Notes: generated by a model not told the origin, from the sequence alone. 64,000 nt of DNA from Pseudohongiella sp. (GCA_013204155.1 JABMOK010000186.1:1-64000), one strand, 5' to 3'; shown: positions 34,478 through 46,244, counted from the first letter of the stretch. Numbers and translations: made by a program.

Positions 34478-35557
34478 TTGAATAACAATAATTTAGTGGA
34501 TAAAGCGGGAACTGTCAGGGAAGGAGAAGAACTCGACCTCGATCATTTAAAGCAATACCTGCGATCCGTCCTGGCCTGTAACACCGATAATTTGCTGGTC
34601 AAGCAATTCCCTGGCGGGCATTCTAATCTGACTTATCTGTTAAGCAGCGGAAACGAGCAATGGGTTTTACGCCGCCCACCTTATGGCAGTACGGTTAAAT
34701 CTGCTCATGATATGTCGCGAGAATTTAAGATTCTCTCCGCGCTTAAAAATGTTTTCTCCTACGGGCCTGTGCCGATTCATTTTTGTGATGATCATTCTGT
34801 CATTGGTTGTGATTTCTATTTGATGACTTACATCGAAGGACTGATCATTCGACGGGAATATCCGCAGGATTTAAATTTGTCGCCCGATCAGATTCGACAA
34901 CAGCTGTTTAATTTCTTTGATGTATTAAGTGAGCTTCATTCGGTGGATCTGTTTGCCGCCGGACTGGACACTTTTGGTAAGCCGGTAGGCTATGTGCAGC
35001 GTCAGGTTGATGGCTGGAGTCGACGTTGGGCCGATGCGGTGACTCCGGATACGGTAAATTGTGATAGTACGATTAAATGGTTATATGACAATATGCCGGC
35101 AGAAAGTGGCAAAGCCAGCGTTATTCACAATGACTATAAAATGGACAATGTAATTTTCTCTGTCGAGAATCCCTTGCAGGTGATTGGTGTGCTGGATTGG
35201 GAGATGTCGACAGTCGGAGATCCATTAATGGATTTGGGCTGTACCTTAGGCTATTGGACCCAGATATCCGATCCGGATTTCTTTCGTGAGTCCCGCACCA
35301 TGCCCAGTGATGTAGAAGGGGCACCAACTCGCGCTGAGATTGTGGCGCGCTTCCAACAACAAACCGGTTTGGCGGTAGATAATTTTCCCTTCTATTTCTG
35401 CTTCGGCTTGTTTCGCCTGGCGGTAATCGGTCAGCAGATTTACTACCGTTATTACAATGGTCTAACCAAGGATCAGCGTTTCGCCGGCTTTGTAAAGAAA
35501 ACCCATGTACTGCAGCAAATGTGTGAGCTCATTATGAGCGGTAAGATTGAAAGTTAG
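34478..35557 (+). CDS. APH-type phosphotransferase (ACAD10/11- and LvaA-like)
   Basis: A 359-residue small-molecule kinase of the aminoglycoside phosphotransferase fold. The catalytic loop HNDYKMDN starts near residue 217 and the metal-binding aspartate is D240 in LDWEMSTVGDP. This branch, encoded beside acyl-CoA dehydrogenases, includes the kinase domain of ACAD10/11 and bacterial LvaA, which phosphorylate 4-hydroxyacyl-CoAs. That is more likely here than antibiotic resistance. The start is TTG 34478 by frame and spacing; no ATG is close. Confidence 0.83.
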   Translation: MNNNNLVDKAGTVREGEELDLDHLKQYLRSVLACNTDNLLVKQFPGGHSNLTYLLSSGNEQWVLRRPPYGSTVKSAHDMSREFKILSALKNVFSYGPVPIHFCDDHSVIGCDFYLMTYIEGLIIRREYPQDLNLSPDQIRQQLFNFFDVLSELHSVDLFAAGLDTFGKPVGYVQRQVDGWSRRWADAVTPDTVNCDSTIKWLYDNMPAESGKASVIHNDYKMDNVIFSVENPLQVIGVLDWEMSTVGDPLMDLGCTLGYWTQISDPDFFRESRTMPSDVEGAPTRAEIVARFQQQTGLAVDNFPFYFCFGLFRLAVIGQQIYYRYYNGLTKDQRFAGFVKKTHVLQQMCELIMSGKIES

Positions 35558-35613
35558 GGCGGGTTTTCTGAGAAAGAGTTCTGTTCTATCGAGTAGCTAT
35601 GCCCCATTATTTG

Positions 35614-35632
35614 ATCATTGCTTCGCAATGAT
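35614..35632. terminator. Small perfect hairpin
   Basis: ATCATTGC-TTC-GCAATGAT lies between the kinase and SDR genes. It has no T-tract, so an mRNA-processing or weak termination role is equally possible. Confidence 0.4.
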
Positions 35633-35707
35633 ACTCAATGGTTCATACTGAGTTCTGTCCCGAAATGATGAGTCTGCAACAAACACGGAAATCCCGAGGA
35701 GTATTTT

Positions 35708-36499
35708 ATGTCATTCAGTATTAGCGAATTATTTTCGGTCGCGGGAAAGACGGCTATCGTCACTGGTGGCTCCAGGGGCATAGGTAAGATGATTGCCCAG
35801 GGCTATGTTGAAAATGGCGTGAAGACCTATATCACGGCCCGCAAGGCAGAAGCCTGCGCAGCGACGGCGGCAGAACTGTCTGCAAAGGGCACTTGTATCG
35901 CGCTGCCTGCCGACCTCTCCAGCGACGAGGGGCGCAGGGCGTTCGTCGATCAAATAAAGCAGCGAGAAAGCAAGATCGATATTCTGGTTAATAATGCGGG
36001 TGCCGCTTGGGGCGCGTCATTTGAGGAATATCCTGATGAGGGTTATGACAAGGTGATGGATATCAATGTGCGGGCTATTTTCATGTTGACGCGCGATCTA
36101 ATGCCTTTGCTAACGGCGGGCGCTACAATGGAAAATCCCAGTCGGGTGATCAATATAGGTTCCATCGACGGCTTGCGTGTTTCCACTAGCGATAATTTTG
36201 CTTACGGGGCCAGCAAGGCGGCAGTGCATTTTCTTACCAAAAACCTCGCGCTGCGTTTGGCGCCGAAGGGTTTGACGGTAAATGCGATTGCGCCTGGCGC
36301 TTTCGAGAGCAAGATGATGGCGGCGACATTAGACAAATTTCAGGACAAGATCGAGCGGGAAAATCCTCTGGGCAGAATTGGTTGTGCTGAGGACATGGCG
36401 GGTCTCGCCTTATATCTGGCCTCGAATGCGAGCAAATATATGACCGGCCAGGTAATCGCCCTCGATGGGGGTCGTCATCTTGGCGCACGGGTAGACTAA
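35708..36499 (+). CDS. Short-chain dehydrogenase/reductase (RhlG-like)
   Basis: A 263-residue classical SDR. The NAD(P) motif TGGSRGIG ends at residue 26, NNAG is at 95-98, and the catalytic triad is S152, Y166 and K170 (YGASK). TARK after the second strand suggests NADPH preference. It resembles the RhlG/FabG group of beta-ketoacyl reductases. It closes the acyl-CoA gene run, 150 bp after the kinase, and may oxidise or reduce a hydroxyacyl intermediate. Confidence 0.88.
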   Translation: MSFSISELFSVAGKTAIVTGGSRGIGKMIAQGYVENGVKTYITARKAEACAATAAELSAKGTCIALPADLSSDEGRRAFVDQIKQRESKIDILVNNAGAAWGASFEEYPDEGYDKVMDINVRAIFMLTRDLMPLLTAGATMENPSRVINIGSIDGLRVSTSDNFAYGASKAAVHFLTKNLALRLAPKGLTVNAIAPGAFESKMMAATLDKFQDKIERENPLGRIGCAEDMAGLALYLASNASKYMTGQVIALDGGRHLGARVD

Positions 36500-36623
36500 T
36501 ACCCCTGTTGAGCGCTTAATCCACGGCGATAATCTGTCCCACTGTCGCCAAAACCTTTCAATTTCGCGCTCTTCGGTGGTACTTTTAGTGTTCTAAAAAT
36601 AAAACACCCTTGAAGAGGAATCA

Positions 36624-37280
36624 GTGAATACACACAAGCTGCCTAAATCCACTATTATCTGCGTCGCCTTTGTAAGTGGTTTCTGCATAATGACCATAGA
36701 GATGCTCGGCGCTCGTATTATGGCGCCTTATTTTGGTGGCAGTCTTTCTGTGTGGGGCAGCATCATCACTGTCTTTATGCTGGCACTGTCGCTCGGCTAC
36801 CTAATAGGTGGCAGGCTTTCCACGCGCAATCCAAACCCGGTAACTTTTGCCATGTTCTTTATTGGTGCTGCTGTTTTTTCCCTGCCCATTATCCTGTTTG
36901 CCGATTCCATCATGAAGCCCATTTTCATGGCTATTGAGGATCCCCGTTATGGGTCTTTGTTGGCCTCGCTCTTCATCTACTTGATACCTACCAGTATTCT
37001 AGGAATGATTTCACCCTATTCGATACGGTTGTTAGTGGACAGATCTGAGCACAGTGGGCATATGGCGGGTTTGCTGTTCTTCATATCAACACTTGGCAGT
37101 GCTGCAGGAACCTTGGGCACCAGCTTCTATTTTGTACTCTGGTTTGAAGTGAATCAGATTCTCTGGGGATCGATTGTCGCCTTGATTTCAGCGGGCTGTT
37201 TTATATTGCTGCTTAACTATTTGTTTAACCGAGATGGAGTCATTACTCCCCAGGCTCAGCGCTATGAAAAGCAAATTTAA
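36624..37280 (+). CDS. Spermidine synthase-associated membrane protein
   Basis: A 218-residue polytopic protein with about six to seven membrane segments. The motif TIEMLGARIMAPYFGGSLSVWGSII is that of the membrane half of fused MFS/spermidine-synthase-like proteins. The enzymatic half is encoded by the next gene, which overlaps by 17 bp. Function of the family is unknown; a membrane-associated small-molecule transferase is likely. GAGG precedes a GTG start. Confidence 0.8.
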   Translation: MNTHKLPKSTIICVAFVSGFCIMTIEMLGARIMAPYFGGSLSVWGSIITVFMLALSLGYLIGGRLSTRNPNPVTFAMFFIGAAVFSLPIILFADSIMKPIFMAIEDPRYGSLLASLFIYLIPTSILGMISPYSIRLLVDRSEHSGHMAGLLFFISTLGSAAGTLGTSFYFVLWFEVNQILWGSIVALISAGCFILLLNYLFNRDGVITPQAQRYEKQI

Positions 37281-38184
37281 TTTTTTACAATTTTTGACCC
37301 GGCAGGAGGTAAAAATTCTGCCCTTATTGCTTGCGTTCATGTGTTTGCCGGCAGTAGCCGAGACCATCCACGAAGAAAAATCCTTGTATCGGGATATTGT
37401 CGTTGATCAGACTGACGGTCGGCGCTGTCTAATATTTAATGTATTTCGTGGCGACCGAAATCAATCCTGTGTGGATGTGGATGATCGCGAGATGTTGGTA
37501 TTCACCTATACTCGCATGAGTTTTGCGGGTTTATTGTTAATGCCTGAACCAAAAAAAATTCTGATCGCCGGCCTGGGTGGAGGCACAATTCCAACTACTT
37601 TCCATGATTTATTTCCCGATGCCGAGATCGATATTGTTGAAATCGATCAAGCAGTTGTCAATGTTGCGAAAGATTATTTTTTCTTCGAAGAAAATGAAAA
37701 CATGAAGGTAAGTGTTAATGATGCCAGAGTTTTTATCAAACGCGCGGGTATCAGCGGGAAAAAATACGATTACATCATTCTCGATGCCTTCGGCGGAGAC
37801 TATATTCCGGAACATTTGTTAACGCTGGAATTTCTGCAAGAAGTCAAACAAATCATGTCGCCAGAGGCGGTACTTGTCGCCAATACGTTTTCTACCAGTA
37901 AATTTTACGATCATGAGTCGGTGACCTATCAGCGAGCATTCAATGAATTTTTCAACTTCAAATTGCCGACCTCCGGGAATCGAATTATTCTTGCTCAATT
38001 GCACCCGCTTCCACCGCGGGGTGTGCTGATTACCGAGGCACAGCGTATAGTAGAAAATCTGAAGAAGTACGGTGTCCCATTGCTTGAATATCCCAATCGG
38101 CTTTCGACGCGTGTGGATTGGGATATGAGTAGACGCGCCTTAACCGATCAATATGCTCCGGCGAATTTGTTGAAAGAGAACTAG
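37264..38184 (+). CDS. Spermidine synthase-like protein with a signal sequence
   Basis: A 306-residue protein of the spermidine/spermine synthase fold. The nucleotide loop GLGGGTIPTT and acidic VEIDQAVV are present, and YDYIILDAFGGDYIPEH replaces the canonical catalytic block, as in the MFS-fused subfamily. Residues about 18-33 (ILPLLLAFMCLPAVA) look like a signal peptide, so the catalytic domain may be exported. I use ATG 37264, since an ATG ten codons upstream overlaps the membrane gene more. True aminopropyltransferase activity is doubtful. Confidence 0.78.
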   Translation: MKSKFNFLQFLTRQEVKILPLLLAFMCLPAVAETIHEEKSLYRDIVVDQTDGRRCLIFNVFRGDRNQSCVDVDDREMLVFTYTRMSFAGLLLMPEPKKILIAGLGGGTIPTTFHDLFPDAEIDIVEIDQAVVNVAKDYFFFEENENMKVSVNDARVFIKRAGISGKKYDYIILDAFGGDYIPEHLLTLEFLQEVKQIMSPEAVLVANTFSTSKFYDHESVTYQRAFNEFFNFKLPTSGNRIILAQLHPLPPRGVLITEAQRIVENLKKYGVPLLEYPNRLSTRVDWDMSRRALTDQYAPANLLKEN

Positions 38185-38223
38185 CGGGGTGTCCTGCATA
38201 GTTAAGTAGCCCTCGGCTCTTAC

Positions 38224-38289
38224 ACTAATTCCTGCGTCCTACTAATTCCTGCACCCTACTAATTCCTGCGCCCTACTAATTCCTGCGCC

Positions 38290-38291
<2 letters not shown>
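38224..38291. repeat. 17-bp tandem array, 4 copies, reaching the fadH stop codon
   Basis: ACTAATTCCTGCGCCCT repeats four times with three single-base differences. The last unit overlaps the first two bases of the minus-strand fadH stop codon, so the array has grown right up to the gene end. Confidence 0.92.
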
Positions 38292-41144
<2,853 letters not shown>

Positions 41145-41365
41145 GTAATGCTCCTCCGAGCGTGGAATACGGGTCAAAAGGTCTTTAACGTAGAATCGAG
41201 GCGAAATTGTGCCATCAATCGTGGCTCTACACAATTTGTGATTTCTGACTTTATGGTTTATTTTGTTGACTGGCTAGCTAACATGAGCGAGTTTGCCGAG
41301 GTGTGACCGTAGTTAGCGGCTTCCAGGCCGATTTTGGGTCTTCGAATTTCCGAACTCCCGGACTA

Positions 41366-41379
41366 TTGATATAGATTAA
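41366..41379 (+). promoter_or_regulatory. FNR/Anr-type box upstream of uspE-like gene 1
   Basis: TTGAT-ATAG-ATTAA, one mismatch from the consensus, ends 67 bp before the ATG of the 41447 gene, a normal activating position. The 41145-41446 divergent gap otherwise shows no gene. Confidence 0.6.
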
Positions 41380-41446
41380 GTTAAGATTTTTCCCGGAAAT
41401 CTACAATTACAGAAACTTTTAAGCAAACCCAGAGGCATTTAGAGTC

Positions 41447-42355
41447 ATGTTAGAACTAAGCAGGATACTGGTGATAATAGAGCCGGGAGCCGATTCTCAG
41501 CCGGCCCTCGATAAGGCTGTGCAGTTGGCCAAGTACGCCGAGTCTGAGCTGGAATTGATAATTTCCGACTTCAACGCCTATCTGGAGGATGGTTATTACT
41601 TCGACCCGGTACAAGCGCAGAAAATGCGCTATGAGCATGGCGAGCAGCATATCAAGGAGTTGGAAGCGATGGCGGCTCCATTGCGGGAGCAAGGACTTGA
41701 GGTGACCGTGAGCACCGCCTGGGGTAATCCTCCCTATGAAGAAATCGTTACTCGCGTGAAGGATAGCAAGCCTTCTCTGGTCATTAAAAGCACTCAACAC
41801 CATAACAAACTGGCCAGAATGGCATTAGCTAACGAGGATTGGGAATTGGTACGCTACTGTCCGGCACCTTTGTTGCTGGTGAAGAGTCAGCACTGGTCAA
41901 CCAAGCCGATATTTCTTGCCGCCGTTGACCCGGATCATGTGAATGACAAGCCGGCGGCGCTGGATAATAAGATCATTGCCAGTGCGGCTGCCATGGCCTC
42001 CATTTCCACAGGTGAGGTGCATCTGTTTCACTCAGCCTGGATGCCACCGCTGGCCGGCGTCTACAAACTTCTCGCAGATGCCGAGCAGGAAGATCGCAAG
42101 TTAAACGATTTAGCCAAGCTTAATCAAATTAGTGAAAACGCCTGTCACTGGAGCGACAAGGACATCGTGCATGCCCTGCCTGCAACAGCAGAGGCGTTGA
42201 ATGCCAGCGTGGTAGTAATCGGAGCGGTATCACGCTCGAGACTCGACCGGGTGTTAATCGGGAATACGGCCGAGAAGGTTCTGGATCGACTGGAATGTGA
42301 TGTGCTGGTGATCAAGCCAGACGGGGCCCCTGTTATGAATACGGTTTTGCTGTAG
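41447..42355 (+). CDS. uspE: Universal stress protein, tandem-domain UspE type (1)
   Basis: A 302-residue protein made of two Usp domains. The first (about 1-150) opens with ILVIIEPGAD; the second (about 155-302) retains the ATP-type signature VIGAVSRSRLDRVLIGNTAEKVL. Tandem Usp proteins of about 300-316 residues are the UspE class, and uspE is near fnr in E. coli too. An FNR-type box lies upstream. It converges on the DUF5676 gene across a 10-bp-stem hairpin at 42376. Confidence 0.85.
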   Translation: MLELSRILVIIEPGADSQPALDKAVQLAKYAESELELIISDFNAYLEDGYYFDPVQAQKMRYEHGEQHIKELEAMAAPLREQGLEVTVSTAWGNPPYEEIVTRVKDSKPSLVIKSTQHHNKLARMALANEDWELVRYCPAPLLLVKSQHWSTKPIFLAAVDPDHVNDKPAALDNKIIASAAAMASISTGEVHLFHSAWMPPLAGVYKLLADAEQEDRKLNDLAKLNQISENACHWSDKDIVHALPATAEALNASVVVIGAVSRSRLDRVLIGNTAEKVLDRLECDVLVIKPDGAPVMNTVLL

Positions 42356-42375
42356 CCAATATTAGCTCGCTCAAA

Positions 42376-42409
42376 CAGTTGCTCTCTCAAACAGGTGAAA
42401 GAGCAACTG
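42376..42409. terminator. Stem-loop between convergent genes
   Basis: CAGTTGCTCT and AGAGCAACTG form a perfect 10-bp stem with a 14-nt loop. There is no clear T-tract; the position between two stop codons suggests termination. Confidence 0.5.
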
Positions 42410-42431
42410 ATGGCGGGTCTATTTCAGCTTG

Positions 42432-42686
42432 TTAGATCAGCTTATTATAAACAGTGGCAATCAGCGCTCCGCTTAGGCCGGCGATAATTGACCAGGCGAA
42501 AAGCCCGGTAACAACGCCTGCGGAAGTCATATGCCAGTCCATGGTTGAAAAATCGCCGTGAACCATATGACCGCTCATTCCCATCATTAACGATGGCTGG
42601 ATCCAAACCAATACGCTGCACAGCAACCAAATCAGCGCAAAACCAATAGCCGTTGCGGTTCCAAATTTGATGGCATTCAATTTCAT
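42432..42686 (-). CDS. DUF5676 family small membrane protein
   Basis: An 84-residue protein with two membrane segments (about 12-32 and 56-78) and the Met/His-rich stretch MMGMSGHMVHGDFSTMDWHM between them. It matches DUF5676, of unknown function; the Met/His patch suggests a metal contact, which is inference. It is followed at a distance of 80 bp upstream by a USP gene on the same strand and may share its promoter. Confidence 0.78.
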   Translation of the reverse strand: MKLNAIKFGTATAIGFALIWLLCSVLVWIQPSLMMGMSGHMVHGDFSTMDWHMTSAGVVTGLFAWSIIAGLSGALIATVYNKLI

Positions 42687-42766
42687 TTCAGCACCTGCCT
42701 GTATTTTGATTAGCTTGAGTGAAAACTGCTCACCGAGTTCAGGCGAGCAATCGGTGAATATTCGCC

Positions 42767-43201
42767 TTAATCTGATCCCACATGTACCGTCAATACATCG
42801 CAGGTAGCGCCATGTAAAACTTTAATGGCGGTAGAACCGAGCAATATTTTCCATCCTGAATGTCCGTGACTACCCATTACAATCGCGTCGGCAGCAATTT
42901 CGCTGGCCATGCTACGAATTTCCGACGCCGGGGCGCCCAGCAGAGTGTGCACCCGGTCGCTGCTTATTCCCATATCTTTACCAATCTTTTCCAGACGTTG
43001 TTCTGCCATATTAATGGCTTCCTGCTGGAGTTCATTAATATTTACGGCGTAAATATCCATGCTATAGGCGGCAGCTACTGGTTCCACAACATGCACGAGG
43101 GTTAATTTGCCGGCATCATTGCCCGCCATTCGAACCGCTGTATCGATAATTTTCTGTGCATCCTTGGAAAGATCGACCGCTACAAGAATCTTGTTGTACA
43201 T
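42767..43201 (-). CDS. Universal stress protein, single domain (UspA type)
   Basis: A 144-residue Usp with the N-terminal ILVAVDLS and the ATP-binding GSHGHSGWKILLGSTA near residues 109-124. Proteins of this kind are induced by growth arrest or oxygen limitation. An FNR/Anr box lies about 105 bp upstream of the ATG, and DUF5676 follows on the same strand. Confidence 0.92.
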   Translation of the reverse strand: MYNKILVAVDLSKDAQKIIDTAVRMAGNDAGKLTLVHVVEPVAAAYSMDIYAVNINELQQEAINMAEQRLEKIGKDMGISSDRVHTLLGAPASEIRSMASEIAADAIVMGSHGHSGWKILLGSTAIKVLHGATCDVLTVHVGSD

Positions 43202-43305
43202 GGTGTGCGCCTCTGTTGTTGATTGTTGGTTAGTCGATGATCAAGAGCCAGTCTGGAATTGACCAAACCCTGCATTCATTGGAACTGGTATCTTAGATTG
43301 AGCGC

Positions 43306-43319
43306 TTGACCTAAATCAA
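43306..43319 (-). promoter_or_regulatory. FNR/Anr-type box upstream of the single-domain USP
   Basis: On the minus strand this reads TTGAT-TTAG-GTCAA (plus strand TTGAC-CTAA-ATCAA), the usual Anr form. It ends 105 bp before the USP start. Confidence 0.7.
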
Positions 43320-43343
43320 GGGCGCGCCGGGTTTTCGGGCAAC

Positions 43344-43408
43344 TTTAATGATCATATTTAATGATCATATTTAATGATTATATTTAATGATTATATTTAA
43401 TGATTATA
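43344..43408. repeat. 13-bp tandem array, 5 copies, supplying the cls stop codon
   Basis: TTTAATGATCATA occurs twice and TTTAATGATTATA three times without gaps. The last unit contains the TAA of the minus-strand cardiolipin synthase gene, so that gene ends inside the array. Confidence 0.93.
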
Positions 43409-44807
43409 GATACGGGGTCAATAACCAGGCTAAAGCATCCCGAACTCTCACCCACGCTGGTCTGGAGAGCAATTTATTTTCATCGACTTGCACCGAAGTG
43501 CGAAGTCTTGTCGCGAAATAATTGGAAATAGCCTGATTAAATTCCTCGCTAAATATTTCTACTCCGAGCTCGAAGTTTAATCGCAGGCTGCGCGGATCAA
43601 GATTCGCAGAGCCTACCAGGGCATAGTTGTTGTCGATAACAATCGCCTTGGTGTGAATGAAGGGCGCAGGTAGCGAGTAAATACGGAGCCCCTTGGTGAG
43701 GAGGTAGTGAAGATTGTGCTGCGCTGCCCAGTGAGCCAGATAAATATTGGTTCGCTCAGGAAGCAATATTCTTACATCGACGCCCCTGAGCCTCGCGCCT
43801 ATCAGAGCGCCAATCAAGTCAAGGCCCGGCAAGAAGTAAGGGGTCATTATCCAGATACGTGTTTTTGCCGATGAAAGGACCCCTACCAATAATTCGTTGA
43901 GCTTATCTAAATCTTCATTCGGACCATCGAGGATAAGGCGAGCCCATACTCGAGACTCGGTTTTATTGGTGTTGCTAGGGGTGAAGGAAGATTTTTCAGT
44001 GACGCCTGAACAATAATTCCAGTCCTTTAAAAATGCGCGTTCAAAATCATCGACGATTTTTCCTGTCAAACGAAAATGTAAATCCATGGTTGGAATTGGG
44101 TTTTCGGCCTGTTCAAGCAGATGCCGATCGGCGATATTTTGTCCGCCGGTGAATGCACTATTCCCGTCCACCAATAAGATCTTGCGATGATTCCGCATAT
44201 TGGTGTTCAGCGCCGGGGGAATCAGTTTAATTGGATTGAAAAGCTTAAAGTTGAGCTTGTTCTTACCCAACTTCTTGCCGATACGGGGAGGATAAGCGAT
44301 CTCACCCAAGCCATCGATAATTATTCGCACATCAACGCCCCGCTCCTGCGCTCTGCGAAGTGCCTTAACAAATTGATCGCCAGTATTATCGTTCTGAAAC
44401 AAATAGGTCGACAGGTATACCCGCTTACTGGCTTGGTCAATGTCTTTTAACATGGCCGGGTAGAGTGCTTCGCCATTTTCCAGAAGCTGAATGTCGGAGC
44501 AGGAGCGCAGTCCCAGGCCTGTCAACGTTTCGCCCACCAATGACAGCGGTCGGAAGTGAGTGCCGATGGGCTCGTCAATAGTCGGAGAATCGTCTGCCTG
44601 GGTCTTTGCCAGGTATGAACGCTGCGCTCTGGCGGCGACCCGGTTTATTCCAAATAACAAGTAGATAAGGGGGCCGAGTAAAGGCAGTATCAGGCAGAAA
44701 ATGACCCAGGCCAGAGCGGAGTTTGAGTCTCGCTTGTGCAGAAGAGCATGCTGGGCGGCGGCAAGAGAAATTACGCCAAGAATAAGGCTAATGGTCAATG
44801 CGAACAT
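43404..44807 (-). CDS. cls: Cardiolipin synthase (phospholipase D family)
   Basis: A 467-residue inner-membrane enzyme that condenses phosphatidylglycerol into cardiolipin. Two N-terminal membrane segments with LILPLLGPLIYLLFG form the PLDc_N part. The two HKD motifs are HRKILLVDG with GGQNIADR, and HTKAIVIDNNYALVGSANLDPRS. The length fits ClsA/ClsB-like proteins. An EEP-family gene lies 52 bp upstream on the same strand, an arrangement also known for E. coli ybhP-ybhO. Confidence 0.93.
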   Translation of the reverse strand: MFALTISLILGVISLAAAQHALLHKRDSNSALAWVIFCLILPLLGPLIYLLFGINRVAARAQRSYLAKTQADDSPTIDEPIGTHFRPLSLVGETLTGLGLRSCSDIQLLENGEALYPAMLKDIDQASKRVYLSTYLFQNDNTGDQFVKALRRAQERGVDVRIIIDGLGEIAYPPRIGKKLGKNKLNFKLFNPIKLIPPALNTNMRNHRKILLVDGNSAFTGGQNIADRHLLEQAENPIPTMDLHFRLTGKIVDDFERAFLKDWNYCSGVTEKSSFTPSNTNKTESRVWARLILDGPNEDLDKLNELLVGVLSSAKTRIWIMTPYFLPGLDLIGALIGARLRGVDVRILLPERTNIYLAHWAAQHNLHYLLTKGLRIYSLPAPFIHTKAIVIDNNYALVGSANLDPRSLRLNFELGVEIFSEEFNQAISNYFATRLRTSVQVDENKLLSRPAWVRVRDALAWLLTPYL

Positions 44808-44859
44808 GATGCTTCCTGTGTGCTCTTGCTAGTCGCTATTTGATGGCCTGCCGATCGAG

Positions 44860-45609
44860 CTATTGAGCGATCTGCTGTTTAAGTTGCAATTCTGCTACGA
44901 TGGCGCAGTGATCCGAGATAGACCGCCAGCTAGAATGATCCATTATTTCTACATGGTTTACATTAAAGCCCCGCAGATAGATTCTGTCCATCGTCAGGCA
45001 AGGCAGAAACGCGGGAAAGGTTTTTGCCAACTTGTTTTGATATTGCATACTAGCCTCTTCGAGTCCCGTCTCCTGTATCAGCTGCGCGTGTGAAGTCCCG
45101 CGCCAGTCATTAAAATCGCCCGCGAGTATGAGAGGGGCCGAGTCAGGAATATCGCTGTTGATGTGGCTTATCAGCTGCACGATCTGTTGTTTACGTTCTT
45201 TTTCGAATAAGCCGAAGTGTACACAGAGTAGATGAACATTGTTTTCCAGAACTCCATGCAGTATTCCGCGCTGAGAAAAGCTTAAGGTTGACACATCCAG
45301 ATTATTCCAGGAGGCGAAGGGCAGTTCACTCAAAATAGCATTGCCATGGTGGCCATGCTGATAGATTGCATTCTTCCCATAGGCGAAGTGGTCCCATACA
45401 GAATCGGCCAGGTATTCAAACTGGTTTTTATCTGGCCAATCGGAGATAGACTCTCGATGGATTTCATTTTCTCCGGTAACTTCTTGTAAGAACACAATAT
45501 TACTGCCGGTTTCGCGCAGGCGGTGGCGGATTCTTTCCAGAGTAAAACGGCGATTGCCCGCGGAAAAGCCTTTGTGAATATTCAGGGTCAGGACTTTAAA
45601 ATTGTTCAT
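44860..45609 (-). CDS. Endonuclease/exonuclease/phosphatase family protein
   Basis: A 249-residue EEP-fold hydrolase. LTLNIHKG at the start, FLQEVTGEN with the metal Glu, GDFNDWRG and the C-terminal SDHCAI are its signatures. It resembles YbhP, whose gene accompanies a cardiolipin synthase. The substrate is unknown and could be a phospholipid head group. Its start lies about 98 bp from an FNR/Anr-type box that it shares with the divergent DksA-like gene. Confidence 0.9.
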   Translation of the reverse strand: MNNFKVLTLNIHKGFSAGNRRFTLERIRHRLRETGSNIVFLQEVTGENEIHRESISDWPDKNQFEYLADSVWDHFAYGKNAIYQHGHHGNAILSELPFASWNNLDVSTLSFSQRGILHGVLENNVHLLCVHFGLFEKERKQQIVQLISHINSDIPDSAPLILAGDFNDWRGTSHAQLIQETGLEEASMQYQNKLAKTFPAFLPCLTMDRIYLRGFNVNHVEIMDHSSWRSISDHCAIVAELQLKQQIAQ

Positions 45610-45706
45610 ATTGTTGCGAGTCTGCGAGTCTCTGTTATGCTGTTTAACTAATTTCAGGCTATGATTTCCCTGTGGGCAGGCTCAGGTTCAGCCTGCGGAT
45701 GAAGCA

Positions 45707-45720
45707 TTGACCTGAGTCAA
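45707..45720. promoter_or_regulatory. FNR/Anr-type box in a divergent promoter
   Basis: TTGAC-CTGA-GTCAA is a symmetric Anr-like palindrome, 80 bp from the DksA-like ATG and 98 bp from the EEP gene start, so either or both may respond to oxygen. Confidence 0.6.
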
Positions 45721-45799
45721 GATGCCGCAATTTCCGTCAATGTACATTCATCCATATCAACAAAGCTAGAATTCAATGAGATGTTCCGCGAGGCTTAAT

Positions 45800-46135
45800 A
45801 TGAACCTGGAAAACATTATAGAAGAATTAAATACCCGCAAGACAGAGCTGGAGTCTCGGCTTGAGCGGACTCATAAGCATATCTATCAGAAAGACGGGCC
45901 GGTTAGTGCGAATTTCAATGAGCAGGTGAAGGAGACAGAAAATGATAGCCTGGTAATGGCGCTCGATGCTGAGGGCGCCGCAGAGCTCGCTCAGGTACGC
46001 AATGCCTTGCAGCGTATCAGTGACGGGGTCTACCAAAACTGTGCCCATTGTGGTGAATCGATTAGTGGAGACAGGCTTGAGGCTATTCCCTATACAGACA
46101 GCTGTATACGCTGTGCCAGCCAGAGTAATCCCTGA
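45800..46135 (+). CDS. TraR/DksA family zinc-finger protein
   Basis: A 111-residue protein with an N-terminal coiled-coil hairpin (about 1-70) and a C4 zinc finger (CAHC ... CIRC near 83-105). This is the shape of DksA-like RNA polymerase secondary-channel regulators, but shorter than DksA, like YbiI/TraR relatives. I use ATG 45800; an in-frame start at 45776 adds eight residues. It lies upstream of the second uspE-like gene and behind an FNR/Anr-type box. Confidence 0.88.
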   Translation: MNLENIIEELNTRKTELESRLERTHKHIYQKDGPVSANFNEQVKETENDSLVMALDAEGAAELAQVRNALQRISDGVYQNCAHCGESISGDRLEAIPYTDSCIRCASQSNP

Positions 46136-46244
46136 TCTCTGAATCCCCAGGCAGTAATTCTGTGGTTTGTTATATTGATACCGCCGCTATGCCTTGCCAT
46201 AATGCACCCTGGTAAACATTCAGATGGAAGAAGGAACAGCGCGA

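Noticed and set aside
34478..35557. Aminoglycoside resistance kinase
   Set aside because: The gene has the APH fold but sits among acyl-CoA dehydrogenases and has the LDWEMSTVGDP block of the ACAD10/11-like branch.
27962..35632. Two small hairpins sharing TGCTTCGCA (27962-27978 and 35614-35632) as a repeat family
   Set aside because: The shared nine bases pair differently in the two places, so the resemblance is probably chance.
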